A stretch of DNA of 64,000 nt from Spirochaetota bacterium (lineage in GTDB: Bacteria > Spirochaetota > UBA4802 > UBA5368). The DNA is taken from the NCBI GenBank assembly GCA_004297825.1, contig SCSX01000012.1:1-64000 (forward strand), read 5' to 3'. The translations under genes and the position numbers were made by a program. This document shows positions 9,106 to 18,788 of this stretch, piece by piece. The notes under the pieces were generated by a model. That model saw only the letters and a list, made by a program, of their open reading frames with translations. It made no database searches and had not been told where the DNA came from. Within the stretch, counting starts at the first letter, position 1; each line of letters begins with the position of its first letter.

Positions 9106-10974
9106 ATGAAAGCAAATACGGGAAAAATAATAAGGGCGGACCTCACCTCCGGAAAAGTAACAATAGAAACGCTGCCGGAAGACTATTACCTGAAATTTAT
9201 CGGCGGAAGCGGGCTCGCGGCGAAGTATTTCTGGGAAAAAGGGGACTTCAAGGCGGACGCCCTTTCCTCGGAGGCGATGCTTATTTTTATGAACGGGCCC
9301 TTCGCGGGGCTCAAGCTCTCCGGTGCCAGCAGGAACAGCGTCGCGGGCCGCTCGCCCCTTACGGGGCACTGGGCGGATTCCTCCTGCGGCGGGTATTTCG
9401 CGCCGGAGCTCCGCTTCGCGGGTTATGACGGTCTCGTCATTACCGGCAAGGCCTCCACGCCCTCGATCCTTCTCATCGAGGACGATACAATATCGATACT
9501 GGACGGCTCCGCCTACTGGGGCAAGGGAATCGATCAGGTCAACAGGGATTTGAAGGAAAAATACGGAAAGACCTACCGGACGCTGGTAATAGGTCCCGCG
9601 GGCGAGAACCTTGTCAAATACGCCGCCATCCTGAACGAGGGTCACCATGCCTTTGGACGGGCCGGTTTTGGCGCCCTCATGGGCTCCAAGAATCTCAAGG
9701 CGATCGTGCTTAAGGCCTCGAAGAAGGAGATGAGCATCGCCGACCCGGAAAAATACGAAGCGCTCCGGAAGGAGCTCAACCCGAAGTTGAAGGAGGCCCT
9801 CGCGGCGAGCGTGCTGGGCGAGAACGGCACCGCCGCCAACCTCGAGGGGGGAATGTATGCAGGCGATGTGCCGATCAAAAACTGGACCTCGAACTTCTGG
9901 GAGGAGATGGGAGACGCCCTGGGCGGCCCCACGCTTTCCGAGAAGTACCTGACGAAGCATGGGGCGTGCGCGTTCTGCGCGATCGCGTGTAAGCGCGTCG
10001 TCGAGGTGAAGGAAGGACCGTACGCGGTCGACGAGGGACCCGGACCCGAGTATGAAACGATCGTTGCATACGGCGCGCTCATGGGCTCCATGGACCTCGC
10101 GGCCACGTGCAAGGCGAACAGGGTGTGCAACGACCTGGGAATGGACACCATCTCCTCGGGTGTGACGATCGCGTGGGCGATGGAAGCGTTCGAGAAGGGT
10201 GACCTGACAAAGGATGACTGCGACGGGATCGAACTGAAATGGGGCGACCTTGCGACCGTTATCGACAAGGTGCTTCCGGCCCTGGCGAAAAGGGAGGGAA
10301 AACTCGGCGCGCTTCTTGCCGAGGGAAGCGTGGCGGCGGCGGAGAAAACGGGCAAGGGCTCCATCGATTATACGACGCAGAGCAAGGGCATGGAGGCGCC
10401 CATGCATGATCCCCGAGGGGGCGGGCACGGGATGGCGCTTACCTACGCCGTGGGCGCGCGCGGGGCGTGCCACGTGGCAGATCCCATGCTCTTCGTGGAG
10501 ATGGGGGCCTGTTACTGGCCCGAGATCGGCTTCGAGTTCAACCTGGAACCCAAGACCGATGAAAACAAGCCGGAGTCCGCGGTTATATCGATCGCGATGG
10601 GGGCGCTGGAAAACAGCGCGTGCTTCTGCCAGTTCGCGGACAGGGAGATGTCGATCGGTGACTGGCTAGACCTCTTTAACCTCGTACCGGGCTACAATTG
10701 GGAAATTGCGGATATGATGTCGGCGGGGCGCAGGATTTATTACCTGAAAAGGCTCCTGAACTTCAAGTTCGGGCTCACGGCCGCGGACGACGCATTGACG
10801 CCCAGGATGCTCGAACCCGCGCGGGACGGAGAGCCCGAAGGGATAGAGATGAATTTCACGGGCATGAAGGAGAAATTCTACGCGCTCATGGATATGGACC
10901 CTGAGAAGGGAATACCCTCCAGGTCGGCGCTCGAGGAATATGGACTGAACGAAGAGGCAGCCGGGGTCTGGTAG
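9106..10974 (+). CDS. Aldehyde:ferredoxin oxidoreductase family protein (AOR 1)
   Basis: A 622-residue tungsten/molybdenum-bispterin enzyme that would oxidise aldehydes to acids with ferredoxin, or run in reverse. The [4Fe-4S] ligands are Cys288, Cys291 and Cys295, the same numbering as in Pyrococcus furiosus AOR, with the fourth probably Cys506 or Cys508 in ENSACFCQF. AOR domain 1 motifs such as GRSPLTGHW and GSKNLKAIV are present. The ribosome site GAGGG precedes the ATG. A MoaD-like gene follows 10 bases later, as is common for AOR genes. Confidence 0.92.
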   Translation: MKANTGKIIRADLTSGKVTIETLPEDYYLKFIGGSGLAAKYFWEKGDFKADALSSEAMLIFMNGPFAGLKLSGASRNSVAGRSPLTGHWADSSCGGYFAPELRFAGYDGLVITGKASTPSILLIEDDTISILDGSAYWGKGIDQVNRDLKEKYGKTYRTLVIGPAGENLVKYAAILNEGHHAFGRAGFGALMGSKNLKAIVLKASKKEMSIADPEKYEALRKELNPKLKEALAASVLGENGTAANLEGGMYAGDVPIKNWTSNFWEEMGDALGGPTLSEKYLTKHGACAFCAIACKRVVEVKEGPYAVDEGPGPEYETIVAYGALMGSMDLAATCKANRVCNDLGMDTISSGVTIAWAMEAFEKGDLTKDDCDGIELKWGDLATVIDKVLPALAKREGKLGALLAEGSVAAAEKTGKGSIDYTTQSKGMEAPMHDPRGGGHGMALTYAVGARGACHVADPMLFVEMGACYWPEIGFEFNLEPKTDENKPESAVISIAMGALENSACFCQFADREMSIGDWLDLFNLVPGYNWEIADMMSAGRRIYYLKRLLNFKFGLTAADDALTPRMLEPARDGEPEGIEMNFTGMKEKFYALMDMDPEKGIPSRSALEEYGLNEEAAGVW

Positions 10975-10984
10975 GGATGCGCGC

Positions 10985-11206
10985 ATGAGGATCAGGGTGA
11001 AGCCTGTCGGGGTTATCAGGCAGTTCGTGACCGCCCAGGAACTGGAGGCGGTGGAAGGCCTGACCTCCGAGAGGCTCATTCATGATCTGAAGATTCCGAA
11101 AAAGCTGAAGATGGTTTCGTTCGTCAACGGCAAGAGCATCTCCCTGGGGGAGAAGCTGAAGGACGGAGACGAGGTCATCCTGGCGACACTCCTGGGCGGG
11201 GGATAG
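10985..11206 (+). CDS. MoaD/ThiS-like small protein
   Basis: A 73-residue beta-grasp protein ending in LLGGG. The C-terminal Gly-Gly is the thiocarboxylation site in MoaD and ThiS. KDGDEVILATLLGGG matches the usual 'dGDEV.....v.GG' tail. It sits 10 bases behind AOR 1 with AGGGATG as ribosome site. It probably donates dithiolene sulfur in pterin-cofactor synthesis for the AOR partner, or acts as an accessory of it. Confidence 0.82.
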   Translation: MRIRVKPVGVIRQFVTAQELEAVEGLTSERLIHDLKIPKKLKMVSFVNGKSISLGEKLKDGDEVILATLLGGG

Positions 11207-11455
11207 TACTCACCCGGTTATATTTTTGATAAAGTATGTGTTCCGATACACCCGTATTTAATGGCAGCGCCTGACAGTACAACCTGCATGTCATTTCCCC
11301 CAACGGAAGTGCCAGTTTATAATCCGGAACTGCGCAGTAAGACCGTTCCCCGATTCAGCGTTGACATTAGTGCTATAGTATAGAAGAAATGTGCTTCGCT
11401 GCCGTCTGTCGCTGCGGAGTATGCGCGGATAAAATCCTTCGACCCCGGGGAGTGC

Positions 11456-11713
11456 ATGAGACGGGAAATCAACATTACGATAAAGTACTATTCCGGAATT
11501 GCCCGCGAGCTTGGTCTCGAGGGATACGATTCGGCGAAGGGAGTCGTGCTCACCGTGCGCGCGGGAACCAGGTTAAGGACGGTGCTCCGGCGCGCGGGAC
11601 TGCGGCGGCTCGCACGCTATAGTTATTTCCGCGGGGGCGAGCGTATCAGCGCCTGGCGGGTTTTGAAAGACCGGGACGAGGTGAGCTGCCTCAAGCCGTC
11701 GGGCGGGGGCTGA
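11456..11713 (+). CDS. Second MoaD/ThiS-like small protein
   Basis: An 85-residue protein starting with INITIKYYSGIAREL, a typical MoaD first strand, and ending in KDRDEVSCLKPSGGG. It is clearly distinct from the protein at 10985, so two separate sulfur-carrier-like proteins flank the AOR pair. It stands 83 bases before AOR 2, which it probably serves. The 249 bases before it hold no other gene; TTGACA at 11363-11368 lacks a well-spaced -10. Confidence 0.8.
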   Translation: MRREINITIKYYSGIARELGLEGYDSAKGVVLTVRAGTRLRTVLRRAGLRRLARYSYFRGGERISAWRVLKDRDEVSCLKPSGGG

Positions 11714-11796
11714 CACCGGCAGGGAATTCAAGGGCGGGGCGGAAGCACGTTCCGCCGGCCGTTAATATCGGTACATAAAAAACAGGGGTGAAGAAT

Positions 11797-13677
11797 ATGC
11801 AGGAGATCACGGGAACGAGCAACAGGCTTCTGGAGGTGGACCTCACGGCGGGAAAATTCCAGGTATCGGAGATTTCCACCGGGGACCGGGAGATGTACCT
11901 GGGCGGCAAGGGCCTGGGACTCAAGCTCCTGTACGACAGGATGCCCGCGGGAATCGATCCGCTGGGCGGCGACAACATGATCGCGTTCATGACGGGGGTG
12001 CTCATGGGAACGGGGGCTCCCTGCTCGGGAAGGTTCGAGGCGGTGACCAAGTCCCCGCTCACCGGCGTCATGGTGACGGCGTCGTGCGGGGGGCCGTTCG
12101 GGATGGCGCTCAAGTCGAGCGGCTGGGACGGGCTCATCGTGAAGGGCATGTCCGCGAAACCGGTCTATCTCGTGATCGATTCCAAAGGCGCCCATTTCAA
12201 GGACGCCGCGAAGCTGTGGGGAACGGACACGCACGCGGCGCAGGAAGCCGTGAAGGCGGACGGAACGGGCAGCGTCGTGATAGGGCCGGCGGGGGAAAAT
12301 CTTGTGCGCTACGCCAACGTCTGTTCGGGGCACCGCTTCCTGGGGCGCGGCGGCATAGGCGCGGTCATGGGCTCCAAGAATCTGAAGGCGGTCGTCGCGA
12401 AGGGCGGCGAGTTCAAGGTCGTGCCGAAAAACCCGGCGAAGTTCGAAAAGGCCAGGAAGAAGCTCAACAGGCAGATCAACGCGAACAAGGTAACCGCGGG
12501 CTCCTACCGTAGCTTTGGGACCAACGCGAACGTGAACCTGTGCAACGCGGCGGGACTCCTGCCCGTGCGGAATTTCACGCTGGGCGCGCACGGCGAGGCG
12601 CACAAGATTTCGGGCGAGACCATGGACGAGCGCTTCGCCTACAAGTACAACACCTGCAAGCCCTGTTCCATTCTCTGCGGGCACAAGGGCACGATTGGCG
12701 GGAAGGAGCGCCCGATACCGGAATACGAAACGATCGGCCTCATGGGATCGAACCTCGAAATATTCGATCCCGTGCAGATCGCCGAGTGGAACGACATTTG
12801 CAGTCTCATGGGAATGGACACGATATCGGCCGGTGGGACGATCGCGTGGGTCATGGAGGCCGCCGAGAAGGGCCTGTACACGTCGAGCCTCAAGTTCGGG
12901 AATCCCGCGGGCGTTGCCGAGGCGCTCAACGAAATCGCGCGCATGCGCGGCGCGGGAAAGGAGCTTGCAATGGGTTCGCGCTGGCTTTCGGAAAAATACG
13001 GGGGAAAGGAATTCGCCATCCACGTGAAGGGCATGGAGATGGCGGCGTACGATCCGCGCGGGGCGTTTGGTCACGGCCTTTCGTACGCGGTCGCCAACCG
13101 CGGCGCGTGCCACCTCTCGACCTCGCTGTTTACGATCGAGGCGTTTTTCGGCATGGCCAGCCCCAAGGCGGCGCGGGGGAAGGCGACCATGGTGAAATTT
13201 TTCGAGAACGCGTATTCGGCGATGAACTCGCTGCATATCTGCCACTTCACCGCCTTCGCGGTGTTCCTGGAGCCCCCGCTCATCAAGTACACGCCCGTCC
13301 CCGCGCTCAAGCTCATGACGCAGAACCTCACGCCCATCGCGCTGGCGGTCATGGATATCCGCGTGTGGCCGGCGCTCTGGTCCTCCATCACGGGAATCAG
13401 GAAGGGACAGCAGGGCTTCAAGAAGTGCGGGGAGCGGATACACGTTCTGGAGCGCTACATGAACACGCGCGAGGGAATATCGAAAAAGGACGACACCCTG
13501 CCCGGGCGTTTCCTGCACGAGGGAAGGAAGTGCGATCCCCGCGGCCGTACGGTGCCGCTGGAAAAGATGCTCAAGAGGTACTACAAGACGCGCGGCTACG
13601 ACAAAAACGGCATTCCTACGGACCGTACGCTCAGGCGCCTGGGGATCGAGAAGAAACAGGAGGCGCTCATTAAATGA
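11797..13677 (+). CDS. Aldehyde:ferredoxin oxidoreductase family protein (AOR 2)
   Basis: About 626 residues. Cys287, Cys290 and Cys294 form the CxxCxxxC cluster motif (YNTCKPCSILCG), with a later Cys in HICHFTAF as probable fourth ligand. Pterin-binding AOR motifs (KSPLTGVM, GSKNLKAVV) are intact. I choose the ATG at 11797 because GGGGTGA lies 5 bases before it; the in-frame GTG at 11788 has no ribosome site. Its C-terminus differs from AOR 1 (RYMNTREGISKKDDTLPGRF), so it is an old paralogue rather than a recent copy. Its stop overlaps the next start as ATGA. Confidence 0.9.
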   Translation: MQEITGTSNRLLEVDLTAGKFQVSEISTGDREMYLGGKGLGLKLLYDRMPAGIDPLGGDNMIAFMTGVLMGTGAPCSGRFEAVTKSPLTGVMVTASCGGPFGMALKSSGWDGLIVKGMSAKPVYLVIDSKGAHFKDAAKLWGTDTHAAQEAVKADGTGSVVIGPAGENLVRYANVCSGHRFLGRGGIGAVMGSKNLKAVVAKGGEFKVVPKNPAKFEKARKKLNRQINANKVTAGSYRSFGTNANVNLCNAAGLLPVRNFTLGAHGEAHKISGETMDERFAYKYNTCKPCSILCGHKGTIGGKERPIPEYETIGLMGSNLEIFDPVQIAEWNDICSLMGMDTISAGGTIAWVMEAAEKGLYTSSLKFGNPAGVAEALNEIARMRGAGKELAMGSRWLSEKYGGKEFAIHVKGMEMAAYDPRGAFGHGLSYAVANRGACHLSTSLFTIEAFFGMASPKAARGKATMVKFFENAYSAMNSLHICHFTAFAVFLEPPLIKYTPVPALKLMTQNLTPIALAVMDIRVWPALWSSITGIRKGQQGFKKCGERIHVLERYMNTREGISKKDDTLPGRFLHEGRKCDPRGRTVPLEKMLKRYYKTRGYDKNGIPTDRTLRRLGIEKKQEALIK

Positions 13678-14885
13678 GAAGGACAAGAGCCGGGGCAACG
13701 ACCGGGGGGGGCGCAGATATTTACAAGTTCCTGGGACACACCAAGTTCATCTCGGGCGCGCGCGCGATGGAGCACATACCCTACGAGCTCGCGGGTTTCG
13801 ACGCCGGAAGGCCGCTTGTGATCGCGGAGCCGGGCATCGCGAAGAAGGGGCTTGCGAAGAAGTTTCTCTCCGCGCTCGCCGATTCGAACATGACCGTGGG
13901 CGCGCTCTTCGACGATGCGCCCCCCTATGCGAGCGTCGCCGTTATCGGGGACCTCGGCGCGCTCTTCCGTGACCGGGGCTGCGATTCGCTTGTGGCGCTG
14001 GGGGACGGGCCCGCGGTCGATATCGCGAAGGGCGTGAACATGCTCGTCACCACGGGCGTCGATTCTATCATGGAATTTGAAGGGGAGAACCTGCTTTCGA
14101 AACGGCTGAAACCGTCGGTCGTTGTTCCCGCATGCGGCGCGACGGGCCTCGAGGCGGCCAACCGCGCAACGATCGAGGGGAGGACTTTCGTATCGGATTT
14201 CCTCTTTCCCGACCTGGTGTGCATCGATGCGCGGATGGTGAAATCGGCTTCCCCCGAAGCGATCGCCGGGGCGTCCCTGGCCGCATTCGCGCACTGTGTG
14301 GAGGCCGCCGCATTTCCGCACAACAATCCCATGACGGACATGTACGCGCACGCGGCCATCCAGTTCCTCTACGAGCACATGAGAAGGCTTCCGCGGTCCC
14401 CGGGAACGAAGGGATGCGTCGCCCTCGCAAACGCGTTCGCGATGGCGGGCGTGGTCTTTTCGAACGCCCCCGCGGGCATCGTGCACCTTCTCGCCACGGC
14501 GCTCGCGGACGAGACCGGCGTTCCCGCCGGGATCGCCATGGGAATACTGCTGCCCTGTTATCTTGATTATAAGACCGGCGTCATGAAGGAGGATGTTCGC
14601 GAGGAACTCCTGCTCGCGATGGCGGGTATCGACGAGTACTGCGCAACGCCCGAGAAGGAGCGCGCACTAAAGTCGATTGCGCTGCTCAAGGGACTACTTC
14701 GGGGGATGAAGGAAAGCCTTCCGCGAACCCTCGCGGATTTACGCATTCCCCCGTACAAGCTCAAGGCGGCGGCAGAGCTCGCCGCCGCGCGCGGCGACGG
14801 CCGCGTGGACCTGAAAAGCTGTACCGCGATACTCGATCGCGCCTGCAGCGCGGCGTCGACAGGACAGGAGGGGTTCCCGCAATGA
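13674..14885 (+). CDS. Fe-alcohol dehydrogenase homologue lacking metal ligands
   Basis: A 403-residue protein with the overall plan of group III alcohol dehydrogenases but a damaged active site. The Asp/His pair in GMDALTHAIE-type motifs reads LAAFAHCVEA, so the Asp is lost. The PHG histidine reads VPAGIAMG, and one of the two upstream His is now Thr (IVHLLATAL). The cofactor loop GGGS is GDGP. It is translationally coupled on both sides by ATGA overlaps, which argues for a maintained protein and not decay. A regulatory or scaffold partner of the intact Fe-ADH at 15474 is possible. Confidence 0.82.
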   Translation: MRRTRAGATTGGGADIYKFLGHTKFISGARAMEHIPYELAGFDAGRPLVIAEPGIAKKGLAKKFLSALADSNMTVGALFDDAPPYASVAVIGDLGALFRDRGCDSLVALGDGPAVDIAKGVNMLVTTGVDSIMEFEGENLLSKRLKPSVVVPACGATGLEAANRATIEGRTFVSDFLFPDLVCIDARMVKSASPEAIAGASLAAFAHCVEAAAFPHNNPMTDMYAHAAIQFLYEHMRRLPRSPGTKGCVALANAFAMAGVVFSNAPAGIVHLLATALADETGVPAGIAMGILLPCYLDYKTGVMKEDVREELLLAMAGIDEYCATPEKERALKSIALLKGLLRGMKESLPRTLADLRIPPYKLKAAAELAAARGDGRVDLKSCTAILDRACSAASTGQEGFPQ

Positions 14886-15427
14886 TATCGTATAACGATT
14901 ACCCCGAGATGAAGCCGGGGAAGAAGCTCGTAAAGAAAATTTACGTCTGGATCATCATGCTCGTGTTCGGAAGGGCCTTCCAAGCGGCCTCCCGCGTGGA
15001 CAAGGGCGCGAAGGCGGAATTCGACGCGATGCCGAAGGATTTCATGCTGGATTTCTACGTGATGCCGAACGGCCCGCACATGATCGTAGGCAAGGACGAG
15101 AAGGGGCGCATCAGGTATTACGGATGGAACCCGGCTGGGAAGAAGATCACGCTCTACATGGGGATCAAGCACCTGGAGGCGGGCATCAAGATGTTCACCT
15201 TCCAGGAGTCGTCCTGCACGGCGACCGCCCGCGACCGGATCGAGGTGGACGGCGACCTTCCGGTGGCGTGCGGTGTTTTAAGAATAATGGACCTTCTCGA
15301 GGTGCTCCTGCTTCCGAAGATCGTGGCGAAGCTGGGCGTGAAGCGTTATCCCAAGTGGTCGCAGATGTCGCCCCTGCGCAAGTGGACGAGTCGCCTGCTC
15401 GTCTATGTCCGCCTGACGACGGGCTGA
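14882..15427 (+). CDS. SCP2-like protein with N-terminal hydrophobic helix
   Basis: A 181-residue protein of unrecognised family. Its second half resembles an SCP2 fold: RIEVDGDLPVACGVLRIMDL parallels the basic-strand-plus-helix end of the protein at 2048. The N-terminal IYVWIIMLVFGRAF may be membrane-associated. It overlaps the preceding ADH homologue (ATGA) with an AGGAGG ribosome site and is followed by an intact Fe-ADH. This repeats the ADH/SCP2 arrangement of the first cluster. The assignment is tentative. Confidence 0.5.
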   Translation: MISYNDYPEMKPGKKLVKKIYVWIIMLVFGRAFQAASRVDKGAKAEFDAMPKDFMLDFYVMPNGPHMIVGKDEKGRIRYYGWNPAGKKITLYMGIKHLEAGIKMFTFQESSCTATARDRIEVDGDLPVACGVLRIMDLLEVLLLPKIVAKLGVKRYPKWSQMSPLRKWTSRLLVYVRLTTG

Positions 15428-15473
15428 GGCGAAGTGCGCGCGTCAATGAAAACGACCACAAGGAGATAATTCC

Positions 15474-16724
15474 ATGCATTTACCCGGATATTATGAATTC
15501 TGCTGCCGCGTGAAAACGATTTCGGGGCACAGCGCCCTGGAGAAAATCCCCGGGGCGCTCGAGACGCTGGGGGCGAAAAAGCCCATGATCATCACCGACA
15601 AGGGGGTCCAGGGTGCCGGCCTCATCAAGGTGCTGAACGGCGCGATGAAGGGCTCCAGGGTTAAGGTGGGCGCGGTCTACGACAGCGTCCCGCCCGATTC
15701 CGACATCAAGGTGGTGCATACCCTCGCGAAGCTCTACCGCGACAAGGGCTGCGACGCCCTGATCGCGGTCGGGGGCGGCTCGGTGCTCGACACGGCCAAG
15801 GGAACGAACATCCTGGTTTCCCTGGGCGGGGACGACCTCATGCACTACGCGGGAGCCGGCGCCGTTAAGCGCAAGCTCAAGCCGATGATCGCGGTTCCCA
15901 CGACGTCGGGCACCGGTTCCGAGATGACGCTCGTCGCCGTGATCGCGGACTACGAGCGCAACCTCAAGCTCCCCTTCGTATCGTACTTCCTGCTTCCCGA
16001 TATCGCGATACTCGATCCGCGCATGACGAAGACGCTCCCGCCCGCGATCACGGCGTTCACCGCGATGGACGCGATGACGCACGCGATCGAGGCGTATACC
16101 TGCCTCGCGAAGAACCCGCTCTCGGACTCGGCGGCGCTCATCGCCATCCAGCTTATCAGCCAGAACGTGCTGAACGTGATCAAAAACCCCGGCGACATGG
16201 AGGGAAGGCTCGCGCTCGCGAACGCATCGGCGCTCGGGGGAATCGCGTTTTCGAACTCGATGGTGGGCATGGTGCACGCGATAGGCCACGCGACCGGCGG
16301 GGCCTGCCACGTGCCGCACGGCGTGTGCATGAGCATCTACCTTCCCTACGGGCTCGAGTACAACATGCACCGCAACGGTCACCTCACCGCTGAGTTACTC
16401 TACCCGCTCGCCGGGGCGCGCGTGTACCAGGCGACGCCGCGGCGCGAGCGCGCGGAAAAGGCCGTGGCGATAATCCGCCGGCTCAACCAGGACCTGCACG
16501 ACGCGACGAACAAGCGTCACGCCCGCAGTCTCAAGGAGGTCTTCGACCGCGACGGGAAGCAGATGGTCACGAAGGATAAGCTTCCGCTCATCGCGGAGAA
16601 GGCCACGGGGGACGCCTCGCAGTTCTACAACCCGGAGGACCTGGACTTCAAGGACTTCATGTTTGTGCTCGAGGCGGCCTACGAGGGCGTGCCCCTGGAC
16701 CGGCGCAAGGTGAAGAAGGGATAA
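15474..16724 (+). CDS. Iron-containing alcohol dehydrogenase
   Basis: A 416-residue group III alcohol dehydrogenase with all signature elements: VGGGSVLDTAKGTN for the cofactor, AMDAMTHAIEAY with the Asp/His metal ligands, and MVHAIGHATGG plus VPHGVCMS with the other two His. The ribosome site AAGGAG precedes the ATG. It ends the AOR 1 to ADH gene run and probably reduces or supplies the aldehyde handled by the two AORs. Redox direction and substrate are not readable from sequence. Confidence 0.92.
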   Translation: MHLPGYYEFCCRVKTISGHSALEKIPGALETLGAKKPMIITDKGVQGAGLIKVLNGAMKGSRVKVGAVYDSVPPDSDIKVVHTLAKLYRDKGCDALIAVGGGSVLDTAKGTNILVSLGGDDLMHYAGAGAVKRKLKPMIAVPTTSGTGSEMTLVAVIADYERNLKLPFVSYFLLPDIAILDPRMTKTLPPAITAFTAMDAMTHAIEAYTCLAKNPLSDSAALIAIQLISQNVLNVIKNPGDMEGRLALANASALGGIAFSNSMVGMVHAIGHATGGACHVPHGVCMSIYLPYGLEYNMHRNGHLTAELLYPLAGARVYQATPRRERAEKAVAIIRRLNQDLHDATNKRHARSLKEVFDRDGKQMVTKDKLPLIAEKATGDASQFYNPEDLDFKDFMFVLEAAYEGVPLDRRKVKKG

Positions 16725-16955
16725 ATGATGCAAACACGAATAATTGCAGTATCAATTTTCTTTATGCTTGGGGCAGCTTTTACTGGTTGTTCAACTCTTG
16801 AGGAAGTCCTTCAGGCAGTGGATGATAACGCACACAAGAACGCTTTTACCAGTGAAAAGCAATCAAGCGAGGAAGTGTTCTCATATGAAACCCCGAACAT
16901 GAAGACACGACGGGCGAACTGGATGATCTTCCGCTCGCTTAACATCCGTAAATAA
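16725..16955 (+). CDS. Small putative lipoprotein
   Basis: A 76-residue protein with a hydrophobic N-terminus ending in AAFTGCSTL, a plausible spirochaete-type lipobox. The rest is charged with no known domain. It begins directly after the Fe-ADH stop and is clearly less GC-rich than the genes before it. It could be a real small lipoprotein or the remnant of a longer gene. Confidence 0.5.
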   Translation: MMQTRIIAVSIFFMLGAAFTGCSTLEEVLQAVDDNAHKNAFTSEKQSSEEVFSYETPNMKTRRANWMIFRSLNIRK

Positions 16956-17075
16956 AATCCATCCAATCACATAAACTGGCTGCCCACTCCCGGTTATGAC
17001 ACGGGAGACCACTTCGTGAGCATCGTCTCCGGCCTCAAGGGAAGGGCTGTAGAAGAGGTACATGCCACATCACCG

Positions 17076-17107
17076 AAAGCCCCCCTGCTTTTTCCGGGGG
17101 AGGCTTT
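17076..17107. terminator. Stem-loop terminator between convergent genes
   Basis: AAAGCCCCCC pairs with GGGGGAGGCTTT across a T-rich loop, just past the minus-strand receptor stop and downstream of the plus-strand lipoprotein. The stem could stop transcription from either side. Confidence 0.5.
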
Positions 17108-17118
17108 GGGGGGATTAA

Positions 17119-18681
17119 TTATTCTTCGACGATCTGGGTCGTCTCGTGCAACTCGCGCACCATGGAGTCCAGATCGTGAGATTTTACTGACAGCGTCCTG
17201 CCTCCCTCGGAGTAAACCTGCGTTATCTCATTCAGGCTTGTGATGGACTTCACAATTTCGTTCATAAACGTTTTCTGATCCTGCATTGAAAGCTGTATCT
17301 CATCTGTCTTTAACATGACCGAGCCGGCCTTGACGTTGACTGTGTGGTTGATCTTTTTCTGGTCCTCCATTGCGCTCGACACATCGTCTATGCCCGCGCT
17401 GATGGTATTCACTCCCTGGATGATTCGCATGATCGTGGTCACCGTGGTCTCAATGTTGACCATGCCGTAGTTGATCTCCTCTACATTGGCTTTTATAAGC
17501 CCTTCAATTTCTTTGATACTCGTGGCGGTCTGGTCGGCCAGCTTGGATATTTCGTCCGCAACCACCGCAAAACCGCGACCTGCCCCGCCCGCGCGGGCCG
17601 CCTCGATTGCCGCATTCAACGAAAGAAGATGCGTCTTGTCCGAAATATCGACAATCATCCCAACAATACCGGTCATCTTGCGTGAGCTTTCCTTGACCAT
17701 GGTGAAGCTGCTGCTCAGGGAATCGAGGATTTCTCCGCCGCGGCTCGCCACTTCGGAAACCTCGACCGCCATGGAACGAGTGCTCTGTATTCGGTTTGCC
17801 ACTCGCTCGATCGATCCCGACAATGCATTTATGTCTTCCATGAGGGACCGCATGCTGTCGTACTGGTTCGTAACGTTGTCCGTAGCCAAATCCATGCCGC
17901 TGGAGATCTCCTCTACGGTGGCGGCTATCTCCTCAACGGCCGACACCTGGCTCTGGGATTGGAGCGAATAGGTTTCCGATTCCCTGAAAAGCTCGTTTGA
18001 GTGACCGGTCAACTTTCCCGACACTTTCTTGATAGAGTCATACAGGCCCTTGATGACGATATACTGCGACTCGTTTTTCCTTGCCTCATCCTCGGATCGA
18101 TCGAGGGCGATCCTGTTGATCCTGAATATATGGAAACACATGATTCCGACGAAAACTATACCGATACCGGAATCCATCAGGTAATCGACAAAGGCAGCCT
18201 CGCCCAGATTAAACCCGTCCGATTTTAAAAGGAGGAATAAAACGAATATGAACAGGTTAGCCGCAGTGTAGAGGAGAATGGCCGATTTTTTTCTGGTCGT
18301 TACTATAGGCGTCAGAGCCATGAGACCCGGTATGAGCACGATGGTATCCAGAACAGCTATCGTATTTTTGCTATCATCGAAAAACATCGTCATCCATACG
18401 GCGAGCAGCGAAATGATCTGGATCATATGCGCCGCGACGCTGAACCTGCCAGATTTAAGAAACTTGACTGCAATAATAATACTGATTATGAAAATAATAA
18501 TGATGTGAGGTATGTAGCTCCCCGGGGTCAATAGACCAGCGACAGGCAATGTCACCATGAAAACAAGTCCTATGATGAAAAGGACAATACAGATATTCAG
18601 AATTATTCTGGATTTCTGCCGCATGATATATCCCTGATCTTTATATGCGCCAAGAATGTAACCGGTAACCCGCGCGAACAT
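17119..18681 (-). CDS. Methyl-accepting chemotaxis protein with six-helix membrane sensor
   Basis: A 520-residue receptor. The N-terminal half has about six transmembrane segments (within residues 25-190) and no periplasmic ligand domain, so it probably senses a membrane-related or intracellular signal. The C-terminal half is the coiled-coil signalling domain, with the hairpin tip around LLSLNAAIEAARAGGAGRGF and VVADEISKLADQ. No HAMP domain is evident. GGGAGGGCGT precedes the start. The gene is less GC-rich than the flanking AOR clusters. Confidence 0.92.
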   Translation of the reverse strand: MFARVTGYILGAYKDQGYIMRQKSRIILNICIVLFIIGLVFMVTLPVAGLLTPGSYIPHIIIIFIISIIIAVKFLKSGRFSVAAHMIQIISLLAVWMTMFFDDSKNTIAVLDTIVLIPGLMALTPIVTTRKKSAILLYTAANLFIFVLFLLLKSDGFNLGEAAFVDYLMDSGIGIVFVGIMCFHIFRINRIALDRSEDEARKNESQYIVIKGLYDSIKKVSGKLTGHSNELFRESETYSLQSQSQVSAVEEIAATVEEISSGMDLATDNVTNQYDSMRSLMEDINALSGSIERVANRIQSTRSMAVEVSEVASRGGEILDSLSSSFTMVKESSRKMTGIVGMIVDISDKTHLLSLNAAIEAARAGGAGRGFAVVADEISKLADQTATSIKEIEGLIKANVEEINYGMVNIETTVTTIMRIIQGVNTISAGIDDVSSAMEDQKKINHTVNVKAGSVMLKTDEIQLSMQDQKTFMNEIVKSITSLNEITQVYSEGGRTLSVKSHDLDSMVRELHETTQIVEE

Positions 18682-18788
18682 ACGCCCTCCCTTTAAAACA
18701 ACGCTAATGATTTAGGCGGCGACGAGTATTACGAAGTTGTCCCATTTTCCCATCGAAACATATCCCGCGTATTCATTCACTACTCCCT

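Noticed and set aside
11363-11385. Promoter before the second MoaD-like gene
   Set aside because: TTGACA is present but the TATAGT-like box is only about 7 bases away; no acceptable spacing was found.
11728-13698. 656-codon minus-strand frame opposite AOR 2
   Set aside because: It is a shadow of the GC-rich AOR gene: Arg/His/Pro-rich, no domain, exactly antisense to a clear enzyme.
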